Assembly: GCF_042683245.1 (NCBI RefSeq)
Contig: NZ_JBHUJB010000013.1
Coordinates: forward strand, 5,257 to 69,256
Direction of reading: 5' to 3'
Origin: Rubritalea tangerina
GTDB taxonomy: Bacteria > Verrucomicrobiota > Verrucomicrobiia > Verrucomicrobiales > Akkermansiaceae
DNA length: 64,000 bases
This document shows positions 53,030-61,314 of this stretch, piece after piece. Position numbers and translations under genes: made by a program. Positions within the stretch are counted from its first letter, which is position 1. Every line of letters starts with the position of its first letter. The notes beneath the pieces were generated by a model. It did not search any database and was not told the DNA's origin. It was given only the letters and a program-made list of their open reading frames with translations.

Positions 53030-53055
53030 GCGCCTCGAGCTAGCTATCGAGACGC
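53030..53055. repeat. Inverted repeat before sdaA
   Basis: Arms of 9 bp with one mismatch (53030-53038 and 53047-53055), 8-nt loop. It lies 15 bp before the sdaA ATG and could be a leader hairpin or operator. Confidence 0.35.
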
Positions 53056-53070
53056 AACCCCACTCGCGCT

Positions 53071-54450
53071 ATGCACGTCTCCGTACTCGACCTCTTTAGC
53101 ATCGGCATTGGCCCATCATCGTCTCATACCGTTGGCCCAATGAAAGCAGCTTGCTCCTTCATCCAAGCGCTCGCCGATAAACAACTGATCGCGCAAACTG
53201 AAAATGTGCGCTGCGACCTCTACGGTTCGCTCGCAGCCACTGGTAAAGGCCACGGCACAGACATGGCTCTCATCTTCGGCTTCATGTCCGAAATGCCAGA
53301 TACCGTCGACGTCGCGACCATGGACTCCCGACTCGATACCCTCAAGTCAGAAAATAAAATCTCCCTGCCCGGCGGTAAATCCATCCACTTCGACCCCAAG
53401 CGCGATCTCGACTTCCACCGCCATCAGCCGCTCCCACTCCACCCCAATGGCATGCACTTCTCCGCCAGAGATGCCTCAAATAACGTCATCTTTGAAGAAA
53501 TTATCTACTCCATGGGTGGTGGCTTTATCTCTAGTGAAGAAGAACTCAAAAACCCTCAACCCGATGCCACGCAAACTGCCGGACCACATCCCTTCGACTC
53601 CGCTGACGACTTGTTAGAAATCGCCGATAGCCTAGGCTGCGACCTCTCAGAAATCATGCTCGCTAACGAAAATGCGATCAGACCCGAGAAACAAACCCGC
53701 GCCGCACTCGACCAAATCTGGGCAACCATGCAGGAATGTGTCGAAAATGGCATCGCTAACAAAGGCACTTTGCCAGGCGGTCTCAAAGTAAAACGTAGAG
53801 CACATACCGTTTACCAACAACTCACCACACGTGCCGAATCCACCCTCTCTGACCCGCTCTCAGTCCTCGACTGGGTCGGCCTTTACGCTCTCGCTGTGAA
53901 CGAAGAAAATGCAGGACACGGACGCGTTGTCACTGCTCCAACCAATGGCGCAGCCGGCATTATCCCCGCCGTCCTCCACTACGCCACACGCTTCAAGCAA
54001 AGCCCCCATAAAGATGGCATCCACCGCTTCCTCCTCACCGCCGGAGCCATTGCAAACCTCTACAAAAAAAATGCTTCTATCTCAGGCGCCGATGTCGGCT
54101 GCCAAGGAGAAGTTGGAGTCGCCTGCTCAATGGCAGCTGGCGCTCTCGTCGAATTCCTCGGCGGCTCCCCAGCCCAAGTTGAAAATGCCGCTGAAATTGG
54201 TATGGAGCATAACTTAGGACTCACCTGCGACCCTATCGGCGGCCTAGTCCAAATCCCCTGTATCGAACGCAATGCCATGGCCTCAGTCAAAGCGATCAAT
54301 GCTGCTAGAATGGCAATGAACGGCGATGGCTCACACTTCGTCTCACTCGATAAAGTCATCAAGACCATGCGCGACACCGGACGTGACATGCAGGAAAAAT
54401 ATAAAGAAACTGCGCGCGGCGGCCTCGCAGTGAACGTCGTAGAATGTTAG
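53071..54450 (+). CDS. sdaA: L-serine ammonia-lyase (iron-sulfur)
   Basis: 459 residues, the single-chain type. SdaA deaminates serine to pyruvate and ammonia with a 4Fe-4S cluster. The beta domain starts VLDLFSIGIGPSSSHTVGPM. The alpha domain has GRVVTAPTNGAAGIIPAVLHY and the cluster Cys in GCQGEVGVACSMAAGAL, HNLGLTCDPIGGLVQIPCIERNA. It opposes SerA/SerC and feeds pyruvate. Confidence 0.96.
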   Translation: MHVSVLDLFSIGIGPSSSHTVGPMKAACSFIQALADKQLIAQTENVRCDLYGSLAATGKGHGTDMALIFGFMSEMPDTVDVATMDSRLDTLKSENKISLPGGKSIHFDPKRDLDFHRHQPLPLHPNGMHFSARDASNNVIFEEIIYSMGGGFISSEEELKNPQPDATQTAGPHPFDSADDLLEIADSLGCDLSEIMLANENAIRPEKQTRAALDQIWATMQECVENGIANKGTLPGGLKVKRRAHTVYQQLTTRAESTLSDPLSVLDWVGLYALAVNEENAGHGRVVTAPTNGAAGIIPAVLHYATRFKQSPHKDGIHRFLLTAGAIANLYKKNASISGADVGCQGEVGVACSMAAGALVEFLGGSPAQVENAAEIGMEHNLGLTCDPIGGLVQIPCIERNAMASVKAINAARMAMNGDGSHFVSLDKVIKTMRDTGRDMQEKYKETARGGLAVNVVEC

Positions 54451-54493
54451 TCGACGTCTCACAGAAAAGCCTCCATACTCATTGCTCAAGCAC

Positions 54494-55288
54494 ATGAGCA
54501 AAAAAAAACAACAATCCAACAAGTCACGATCACCAAGCTATCGCGCTGTGCTCGTGACTTTCTTTTTGCTCTGCTCCGCAGCCACCCTAGCCACCTGCCT
54601 CTGGCTCTTCCAAGATGAATGGCGCCTCACCAGCATCTATGCCAAATCTAAAAAAGAAGCCCCAAACCCAGAGCTCTATAGCGTCCTCAAAAAAGACATC
54701 CAATCCCGCCAAGCTCAACTCGCAAGACGATATACTAACGCCCAGTCAGAGTCAGAAAAACAAGCTATCATCGACGAGTCTAGAAGCCTCATCCTCTCTG
54801 CAGCGCCACTCATGATGCGTTGCTGGCTCGGCACCCCTTGGGACTACAACGGCACCTCCGAAACCCCCGGCCAAGGACAGATCGCCTGCGGCTACTTCGT
54901 CAATACCATCATGCGTGACCTCGGCTTCAACCTCCCACGCATTAAACTCTCACAACAAGCTTCTCAAATCATCCTCGGAGCTTACGTCCCCAAAGAGGCC
55001 ATGACCATCCGCTCAGGTATGGGCTATCAGGCCTTTTGCCAACTCATCCTCTCTCGCCCCGCTGGTATCTATATCGTCGGGCTCGATAAACATGTCGGCT
55101 TCATCGTCCACGATGGCTCCAAACTCCACTTCATTCATTCCTCAGGACGCCCCCCATGGTGTGTGGTGGATGAAAAGCAAAACGACGCACCAGCCCTCGA
55201 GGCCTCAACCTATCGCGTCTTCGGAAATGTCACAGCGCAAGATGCCACCCTCGAAAAATGGCTGACCAAATCCGCGATCTATCCCTAA
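54494..55288 (+). CDS. NlpC/P60-like membrane-anchored peptidase or amidase
   Basis: 264 residues. A basic start and one membrane helix (about 20-43) are followed by a helical linker and a papain-like domain from about 112. The catalytic Cys is likely in GQIACGYFVNTIM and the His in GLDKHVGFIVHDG, followed by LHFIHSSG. CWLGTPWDYNGTSETPG at the domain start recalls NlpC/P60 proteins (GTPYxWGG-like). It may cut peptidoglycan. ATG 54494 was chosen over an in-frame TTG at 54482. Confidence 0.7.
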   Translation: MSKKKQQSNKSRSPSYRAVLVTFFLLCSAATLATCLWLFQDEWRLTSIYAKSKKEAPNPELYSVLKKDIQSRQAQLARRYTNAQSESEKQAIIDESRSLILSAAPLMMRCWLGTPWDYNGTSETPGQGQIACGYFVNTIMRDLGFNLPRIKLSQQASQIILGAYVPKEAMTIRSGMGYQAFCQLILSRPAGIYIVGLDKHVGFIVHDGSKLHFIHSSGRPPWCVVDEKQNDAPALEASTYRVFGNVTAQDATLEKWLTKSAIYP

Positions 55289-55291
55289 GAT

Positions 55292-56194
55292 TCAGGCACT
55301 CAGCTTTGAGAGCTTCTTCTGCGCTTTCTTAATCAGGCTGTCGGCTGACTTCTCGTCATCGGAGATCTTCAAAAATTCAGCATAGTTCTCCACCACTGCC
55401 GCATACTCATGGCTCTCTGACTTGATATTCCTCTCGTAAATCTTGACCGCAGCTTTGAAGTGCTCATTTGCTTCCTCAGCCTCACCACCTTGGCATAGTG
55501 ATAGAGCCAAGTTCGCATGCGATTGCGCCGTGTCAGGATGAGCTCCTCCTAACACTTTCAAGCGAGCTTCCAATGCCATCATATTCATCTCTCTCGCTTG
55601 CGCCGCCTTCTCAGACTTTAAGTATAAAGCTCCCAGATTATTACACAGCGTCGCAGTCTTCTCGTGCTCCAAGCCCAATGTGTGATTACAGATGTCTAAG
55701 CCCTTTAAGAACAAATCTTCAGCCGCATCATAGTTTCCTATCGACCGATAGATAAAACCAACATTGTTACAAACATCGGCCACCTCCTCAGAGCTTCCCA
55801 TCCCCGCACGCTCGTATAGCTCAATCGCACGCTCATAAAAACGCACCGCCTCGACGTCGTTCTCCACACTATCGTATAGTACTGCAACACTCGCACTGAT
55901 ACGTGCTAACACTTGGTCGTGGTCCCCTTCAAGCTGGTTAAGAATCTCTAATGCCTCGTGGTACCTATACCTCGCATCTTCCAAATGCCCCGTCTGCCTC
56001 AACAAATCCGCTTGAATCTCTAAACTACCCGCTAACGCAAGCTCTGAACCACCTTCTTGGTGAGCCACTGCACTGCGCGCCTTATCTACCACTGCCTGCG
56101 AAGCGTGATACGCTTCCTGCCATTCGCCTTTCTCACAGAGCGTTTCCACCCTGTCTGAGAGCATCTCAATTATATTTGCCGTTCCAGCATTCAT
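55292..56194 (-). CDS. Cytosolic tetratricopeptide-repeat protein
   Basis: 300 residues made of about five kinesin-light-chain-like TPRs (42-residue period), e.g. DVCNNVGFIYRSIGNYDAAEDLFLKGL and ATLCNNLGALYLKSEKAAQAREMNM, then SHANLALSLCQGGEAEEANEHFK. There is no signal peptide. Such proteins bind partners; none is evident here. It lies past a terminator downstream of the sigma operon. Confidence 0.85.
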   Translation of the reverse strand: MNAGTANIIEMLSDRVETLCEKGEWQEAYHASQAVVDKARSAVAHQEGGSELALAGSLEIQADLLRQTGHLEDARYRYHEALEILNQLEGDHDQVLARISASVAVLYDSVENDVEAVRFYERAIELYERAGMGSSEEVADVCNNVGFIYRSIGNYDAAEDLFLKGLDICNHTLGLEHEKTATLCNNLGALYLKSEKAAQAREMNMMALEARLKVLGGAHPDTAQSHANLALSLCQGGEAEEANEHFKAAVKIYERNIKSESHEYAAVVENYAEFLKISDDEKSADSLIKKAQKKLSKLSA

Positions 56195-56301
56195 TTATTC
56201 CATGTGGGGTTATTATTATGGAGGGAACTCTATAGAAATAACTGTAAACGACCGTTCACACAATAAAAATCGTCCTCTCTTCTTTCCCTCAACCACCCCC
56301 C

Positions 56302-56341
56302 AAAAAAGATCCCCAGCCCGAACAAACTCGGACTGAGGATC
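56302..56341 (-). terminator. Terminator of the sigma/FecR/PEP-CTERM operon
   Basis: Leftward, a 14-bp stem with a few G-T pairs (56308-56321 and 56328-56341), followed by six T (56302-56307). Confidence 0.85.
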
Positions 56342-56374
56342 CATTTTCATGTGTTGGGAAGTTCTTATGCTCCT

Positions 56375-57061
56375 CTACTTGCGCCTGCGAAGAATCAGCG
56401 CCATTCCGCCTAACCCTAATAACGCAGTAGCGCTGGGCTCAGGGACCGCACGTACAACAATACCCGCCGCTCCGGGATCACTGCTGCCTAGCCCATGAAT
56501 GTCAAAAGCCGTCTCACCAGCCCCAGTTGTGAATGTACCAATCACAGAGCCGCCAGTACCGCGAGTCAAAGTCGCACTCGCGAGCCCGCCTGACTGATCC
56601 TGAAATTGCGTGGTTCGCCCACTGATACCACCACCTCGGTTGTCATTGATCCCAATAATTTGAATCTTGTATGTAGTATTCTCTTCTAGTCCTGCAATGT
56701 TTAACACCCAAGGGTCAGAGCCATTACCAAATGCACTGTGGTATTGGTTCAAATTGTCGAGATTGGCATCACCCGTGGAATAGCCAAACGCACCAGACCC
56801 ACCCACATCAGTGAAGTCCACCCCGTTGATAGCCGTTGTCGCCTGCCCAAAGTTCAGTGCGCCTCCTGCCGCAAGGGCATTGCTTGTACCAGATGGCCAT
56901 ACATCCCATGTGAAGGTGAGATTCGCAGCGGCCTCTCCATCATTGATGATATCAGTTGCACTCGTGATTGGGGCAACTCCTGCGTCCCAAGTAATCACTG
57001 CTGCTTCCACACCCGTCAGTGTCGTCATACCCGCAATCAGCGGAATTAATGTCTTTTTCAT
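56375..57061 (-). CDS. Secreted PEP-CTERM protein
   Basis: 228 residues. A signal peptide (MKKTLIPLIAGMTTLTGVEA) is followed by a beta-rich Gly/Ala/Thr/Asn-rich domain (DPWVLNIAGLEENTTYKIQIIG). The tail is PEP-CTERM: VPEPSATALLGLGG, hydrophobic, then RRRK. It lies 64 bp after the FecR/LamG gene on the same strand and before a terminator, so it is likely an output of the adjacent sigma factor. ATG 57061 was chosen over an in-frame start at 57133. Confidence 0.88.
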   Translation of the reverse strand: MKKTLIPLIAGMTTLTGVEAAVITWDAGVAPITSATDIINDGEAAANLTFTWDVWPSGTSNALAAGGALNFGQATTAINGVDFTDVGGSGAFGYSTGDANLDNLNQYHSAFGNGSDPWVLNIAGLEENTTYKIQIIGINDNRGGGISGRTTQFQDQSGGLASATLTRGTGGSVIGTFTTGAGETAFDIHGLGSSDPGAAGIVVRAVPEPSATALLGLGGMALILRRRK

Positions 57062-57125
57062 TTTGTCTATGTTGTTGCTTCCAAGGCCCCTGATTGCACA
57101 GTCACACAACCTAGACCTTGAGAAA

Positions 57126-58706
57126 TTATTCATCTGCTTCCTCTGCCGCAGTCTCTAACCGATTATTCTCATAGAGGCGCTGCACCGCCTCCCCACTAAT
57201 CGCTCCATCAATGACGTAGAGCTCATCAATAGCCACTAACAACCCGTTGCCCCCTTCCTCCGTAGAGCGTAATTCAGAAAACAACTGAAGCGGCTTGGAC
57301 CCAACTCCCTCGGTCTTGGTCTGTAGCCCCCCTCGCCCCCACTTTTCCGATCTTTCCCCCTGGTGCTGAAAGTAGCGCACCTCTTGCAATTCCCCATCAA
57401 TGTATATGTCAAACTTTGGACCACCTGTCGGTCTCTGCTCCCCGCTATACACACAGGCAAAATGATGCCACTCAGAATCGTTCAGAGCAAAGTCCGTCTG
57501 TGCCCAATAATTCCCAGCAGACAAGCCCATCTTCACCTCCTTACCGTACACCTTGTGATAAACAAAATAACTCTCCAGTGAGTCGCGCCACGGGCTACGG
57601 TCATCAGAATTCTTGTCCCCCCAACCCAACAAAATTCCCGGCCGTGCAGGGGCGTCCTTCTTCACCTTCACCCAATAGGCCACAGAGCGAGGACGATCAC
57701 CATCAATGCCTGCCCAGTCAGTCAACACATACCCCCCCAACCCGTTAGAATAGAGAGCCTCACCAAACACACCATCCACTGGGTAAATATCCTGCCCCAT
57801 CAGCTTAGTAGCAACCTCTCCCCCAACCATACCGATAGCCTGAGGCTCAGGCATCGCCCCAGAATCAAAACTCCAATGCAAATGCGGAAGTGCTGATGGG
57901 AGTTCTTCAATGTAATCAGATGGATCTACTGCCACCTCTATCAAACGACCCGCGGAATCCACCCGTAAGCCCTGCCCAGCTTCGATCACTTTTTTCTCAC
58001 CCAGTGCTCCAATGCCCTGTACCTCCACGAGGCCCTCGAAAACATGCACTTCATCATAGCTAGCATCCGCAACCTGGACCCCAAAGCGCGTCCCCAAATC
58101 TCTCGCCACCAATTCCCTACTTTTCACTGTGAACCCCACACCACTAGGGGGCACTTCAAACCACATCTTCCCCTCATTGACATAGAGAGTATTACCTTCA
58201 TGCAAACTCACATCAGCCGGTGCCATCACTAGCCCTCTAACACCATTCTCAAACACCACCTCCATCGCACCCTGCTTAATCTCAATCCGGTCGCCAACTT
58301 CCACTCGCCCCATCTCGCCATCTCCCTCTGCCATCGTATGCTCAAACACCGTCCCAGGAGACACCGCATAACTGGCCCCCTGCCGCTCTCCAGTCAATAA
58401 AGTCAACTGCAACACCAACAAGGTCACACTGAGAATCACTACCGCTGCCACCGCGGCATACTTCAGCGTCCGCATCCTCCTGTGACGGTTCAATTGGCTC
58501 AGAGGAATCACAGGCTCAGGAGAAGTTAAAGCATCAATCCCCACTGCTCTCTGCTGAAGTGCACTGTGCATCCGTACATACCGAACATAAACCCGACGCG
58601 CCGCATCATCTTCATTGAGCTGCGCGCGTAACTCCGCCCAATCCTCCTCTCTCAAGCTCCCATCCAATAGCTGCTGGATGCGCATTTCTAACGCCTTCTC
58701 CTCCAT
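57126..58706 (-). CDS. FecR-domain anti-sigma-like protein with LamG domain
   Basis: 526 residues. The N-terminal cytosolic part (about 1-80; LLDGSLREEDWAELRAQLNEDDAARRVYVRY) is the sigma-binding type. One membrane helix is at about 82-104. A FecR domain follows (about 115-260; MEVVFENGVRGLVMAPADV, VKSRELVARDLGTRFGV, VHVFEGLVEV). A LamG domain fills the C-terminus (about 280-515; SVAYWVKVKKDAP, WHHFACVYSG, FDIYIDGELQE). The start ATG 58706 shares its A with the sigma stop (TGATG); GTG 58709 is possible. It probably holds or releases the sigma factor in response to a surface ligand. Confidence 0.88.
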   Translation of the reverse strand: MEEKALEMRIQQLLDGSLREEDWAELRAQLNEDDAARRVYVRYVRMHSALQQRAVGIDALTSPEPVIPLSQLNRHRRMRTLKYAAVAAVVILSVTLLVLQLTLLTGERQGASYAVSPGTVFEHTMAEGDGEMGRVEVGDRIEIKQGAMEVVFENGVRGLVMAPADVSLHEGNTLYVNEGKMWFEVPPSGVGFTVKSRELVARDLGTRFGVQVADASYDEVHVFEGLVEVQGIGALGEKKVIEAGQGLRVDSAGRLIEVAVDPSDYIEELPSALPHLHWSFDSGAMPEPQAIGMVGGEVATKLMGQDIYPVDGVFGEALYSNGLGGYVLTDWAGIDGDRPRSVAYWVKVKKDAPARPGILLGWGDKNSDDRSPWRDSLESYFVYHKVYGKEVKMGLSAGNYWAQTDFALNDSEWHHFACVYSGEQRPTGGPKFDIYIDGELQEVRYFQHQGERSEKWGRGGLQTKTEGVGSKPLQLFSELRSTEEGGNGLLVAIDELYVIDGAISGEAVQRLYENNRLETAAEEADE

Positions 58707-59251
58707 CACACTCCTCCTCCCATACTGATCTTCGCATCAATGCATCGCTTCAAACTTGCACGGATGCGATACAAACTCACCCGCAATGACCCTAGTGGCC
58801 GCCCCGTCACCTGAGATAATTCCTCGATCGAAGCGTCGTCATAATAGCGCTGGTTGATCAAATCTAATTCCTTAGGTGCCAATTGTTGCAAGCACAGCTC
58901 CAATGCCCCCTTAAGTTCATACATGCTGCCATCCTCCTCAGCCACCTCGCCCATCGTCGTCGATACCTTCTTCGCCAACTCGTCATCCACTACCAACCAT
59001 CCCTTGCGCTTGCGTTCCTTTAAAAATGCACGCACCTCCCAATACGCCACGCTAAACGCCCAACTCAAAAACTTCGTCCCCCGCTCATAACTCCCACGCT
59101 TCTTCCACAATACCAAATTCGTCCGCTGTAACACATCCTTCACCGAGGCATCCCCCGGTAACAACGACTGAATATACGCCAGAATCTCAGCCTGATGCGC
59201 TGCTATCTGCGTGACCACTTCGTCGTCATTGCCTGGTGAAAAAAGTCCCAT
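58706..59251 (-). CDS. ECF sigma factor, Rhodopirellula/Verrucomicrobium type
   Basis: 181 residues. Region 2 is at about 20-85 (DVLQRTNLVLWKKRGSYERGTKFLSWAFSVAYWEVRAFLKE). Region 4 is at about 115-175 (LAPKELDLINQRYYDDASIEELSQVTGRPLGSLRVSLYRIRASL). ATG 59251 was chosen over an in-frame start at 59281. A TATGAT box (59258-59263) ends 6 nt before it, without a good -35. It is coupled to the FecR/LamG gene, its likely regulator. Confidence 0.92.
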   Translation of the reverse strand: MGLFSPGNDDEVVTQIAAHQAEILAYIQSLLPGDASVKDVLQRTNLVLWKKRGSYERGTKFLSWAFSVAYWEVRAFLKERKRKGWLVVDDELAKKVSTTMGEVAEEDGSMYELKGALELCLQQLAPKELDLINQRYYDDASIEELSQVTGRPLGSLRVSLYRIRASLKRCIDAKISMGGGV

Positions 59252-59328
59252 TCGCCTATCATACAGGCAGATCCACCCCATGCGTTAACACAAAGTCTGA
59301 TTTTTTTCACTTTTTCCGCACGCTCAAC

Positions 59329-59862
59329 CTACGCATCAAGCAACTCAAGGCATTGCTTCCGCGTGGGGGGCAACTTGCCAAAGGCATCTTCCAAAGCCAA
59401 AAAGGAACGTCGCTTGCCATCCCAAACCCCAGTCATCTTGGCCAACTCATTCTCAAAGTGCTCAAGCCCACGTCGCTCCCCACCTTTTTGATCCAGATAC
59501 TGCAATGCCCTTTGTAATAAATCAAAAACCTCCTCCTCACTCAGCCCCACCTCCATGACATGCTCAACCAGAGCGCTAAAGTATCCCGCCATCAGCACGT
59601 CCTTGTAGCGTTGCCGTAAGCCCGCGTGGTACTCCAAAGGCTGCACCTCGCGCAGCGTATGCAACTCACTGCGCCGGCTCTCCACCCAATCAATCTCGGC
59701 CAAATAAAACAAATCAATCTTACCACTGAACTTCCCCTTCGCATTGCGAGCCCCCTTCGCTACGGTCTTTACCAATCCATGGCCCTCAACACACCAAGTC
59801 ACAATCAGACTCGTATCACTCAATTTTGTGAGCCGCAGTATGATCCCCCTTCCCGATTGCAT
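59329..59862 (-). CDS. recO: DNA repair protein RecO
   Basis: 177 residues, shorter than E. coli RecO (242). RecO helps load RecA with RecR. The OB fold is at about 1-80 (GIILRLTKLSDTSLIVTWCVEGHGLVKTVAKGARNAKGKFSG, LFYLAEIDWVESRRSELHTLREV). The helical part follows. The Cys zinc site of many RecO proteins is absent, so the C-terminus is reduced. recR is not in the window. The ATG lies 6 nt after a good promoter. Confidence 0.85.
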   Translation of the reverse strand: MQSGRGIILRLTKLSDTSLIVTWCVEGHGLVKTVAKGARNAKGKFSGKIDLFYLAEIDWVESRRSELHTLREVQPLEYHAGLRQRYKDVLMAGYFSALVEHVMEVGLSEEEVFDLLQRALQYLDQKGGERRGLEHFENELAKMTGVWDGKRRSFLALEDAFGKLPPTRKQCLELLDA

Positions 59863-59868
59863 AGCCGA

Positions 59869-59897
59869 CTACTAACTATTCCCCCTCACGAGCTCAA
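59869..59897 (-). promoter_or_regulatory. recO promoter, leaderless type
   Basis: Leftward TTGAGC (59892-59897), 17-bp spacer, TAGTAG (59869-59874). The -10 box ends 6 nt before the ATG. Confidence 0.5.
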
Positions 59898-59953
59898 CAT
59901 TTAACATTCCAGCCTTGCATCTTCCACCAAGGCTGCCCAGCATCCGCGCCGTT

Positions 59954-61177
59954 ATGGCACGCATTAATGACAACTTTCTTAAACTAAAGGCTGGGTACCT
60001 CTTCCCAGAAATCGGCCGCCGCGTTGCAGCCTTCACCGAGGCCAACCCAGATGCAGCTCTCATCCGCTGCGGAATTGGTGACGTCACTGAAGCTCTTCCA
60101 AAAGCAGTTCAAGAAGCCATGCACAAGGCTGTCGACGAACTCGGATGCCGTGACACCTTCCGCGGGTACGGCCCAGAACAAGGCTATGGCTTCCTTCGCG
60201 AAGCAATCGCTGACAACGCATTCTCCGGCCTCGATATCTCAGCTGACGACATCTTCGTTTCCGACGGCTCCAAGTGTGACACCGGTAACATTCTCGACAT
60301 CTTCGGCCCAGGTAACACCATCGCCATCACCGACCCAGTATACCCAGTCTACGTCGATACCAACGTCATGATTGGCAACACAGGCGAAGCTGACGAAGCT
60401 GGCCGCTACGATGGCCTCGTTTACCTTCCCTGCACCGCCGAAAACAACTTCGTTCCTGCAATCCCAGAAGAGAAAGTAGACATCGTCTACCTTTGCTACC
60501 CGAACAACCCAACAGGCGCATCCGCTACACGTGAGCAGCTTCAGGCATGGGTTGACTACGCGATCAAGAACGACGCAATCATCCTTTACGATGCTGCATA
60601 CGAAGCATTCATCCAAGACGCAGACGTACCTAAGTCCATTTACGAAATCGAAGGCGCTAAGCAATGCGCTCTCGAATTCCGCTCCTTCTCCAAGAACGGT
60701 GGTTTCACAGGTGTTCGCTGTGGTTACATCGTGATCCCTGACACCGTCTTCGGCACATCCGAGTCTGGCGAAAAGATCAGCATCAAACAACTCTGGAGCC
60801 GCCGCACTTCTACTAAGTTCAACGGCGCATCCTACCCAGTACAACGTGGTGCTGAAGCAATCTTCTCCGAACAAGGTAAAGCAGAAGTTGCTGCCCTCGT
60901 AGAACATTACATGGCAAACGCATCACTCCTCCGTGAAGCCTGCACCGAGCTCGGCCTCAAAGTCTTCGGTGGAGAAAATGCCCCATACGTCTGGGTCGCA
61001 TGCCCAGAGGGCCTCACCTCATGGGATATGTTCGACAAAATGCTCCAGGAAGCAAATGTCGTCATCACCCCAGGTTCCGGCTTCGGCGCCGCTGGCGAAG
61101 GCTACTTCCGAATCTCCGCATTCAACTCACGTGCAAACGTCGAGGAAGTCTGCAAGCGCCTCAAAGCGCTCCTCTAA
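59954..61177 (+). CDS. dapL: LL-diaminopimelate aminotransferase
   Basis: 407 residues, the family length. DapL makes LL-DAP from tetrahydrodipicolinate and glutamate in one step, bypassing the succinyl/acetyl route. Signatures: LKAGYLFPEIGRRV, LIRCGIGDVTE, FVSDGSKCDTGNI, YLCYPNNPTGA, the PLP Lys in SFSKNGGFTGVRCGY, and RTSTKFNGASYPVQ. With dapA and dapB in the window, the whole core path is covered here. ATG 59954 was chosen over an in-frame start at 59915. Confidence 0.97.
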   Translation: MARINDNFLKLKAGYLFPEIGRRVAAFTEANPDAALIRCGIGDVTEALPKAVQEAMHKAVDELGCRDTFRGYGPEQGYGFLREAIADNAFSGLDISADDIFVSDGSKCDTGNILDIFGPGNTIAITDPVYPVYVDTNVMIGNTGEADEAGRYDGLVYLPCTAENNFVPAIPEEKVDIVYLCYPNNPTGASATREQLQAWVDYAIKNDAIILYDAAYEAFIQDADVPKSIYEIEGAKQCALEFRSFSKNGGFTGVRCGYIVIPDTVFGTSESGEKISIKQLWSRRTSTKFNGASYPVQRGAEAIFSEQGKAEVAALVEHYMANASLLREACTELGLKVFGGENAPYVWVACPEGLTSWDMFDKMLQEANVVITPGSGFGAAGEGYFRISAFNSRANVEEVCKRLKALL

Positions 61178-61204
61178 GGCTCAAAACAACATAACCCATT
61201 TCAT

Positions 61205-61236
61205 AAAAAGGCAGAGCACCACGCTCTGCCTTTTTT
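61205..61236 (+). terminator. dapL terminator
   Basis: AAAAAGGCAGAGC (61205-61217) pairs with GCTCTGCCTTTTT (61223-61235). Confidence 0.95.
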
Positions 61237-61264
61237 ATTTCCCGTCAGAGAATTTTCTATCACA

Positions 61265-61313
61265 TTGACCCAGATTGAACACTTTGTTAGTAAGCAACAT
61301 CATTTTGCTTACT
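61265..61313 (+). promoter_or_regulatory. Promoter and start-codon hairpin of the large TPR gene
   Basis: TTGACC (61265-61270), 17-bp spacer, TAGTAA (61288-61293). A perfect 9-bp inverted repeat AGTAAGCAA-CATCATT-TTGCTTACT (61289-61313) overlaps the -10 box and ends 1 nt before the ATG at 61315. Confidence 0.5.
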
Positions 61314-61314
61314 T

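Noticed and set aside
59251..59288. Full ECF sigma gene promoter
   Set aside because: A TATGAT box is well placed, but the best -35 needs a 19-bp spacer, so no promoter was listed.
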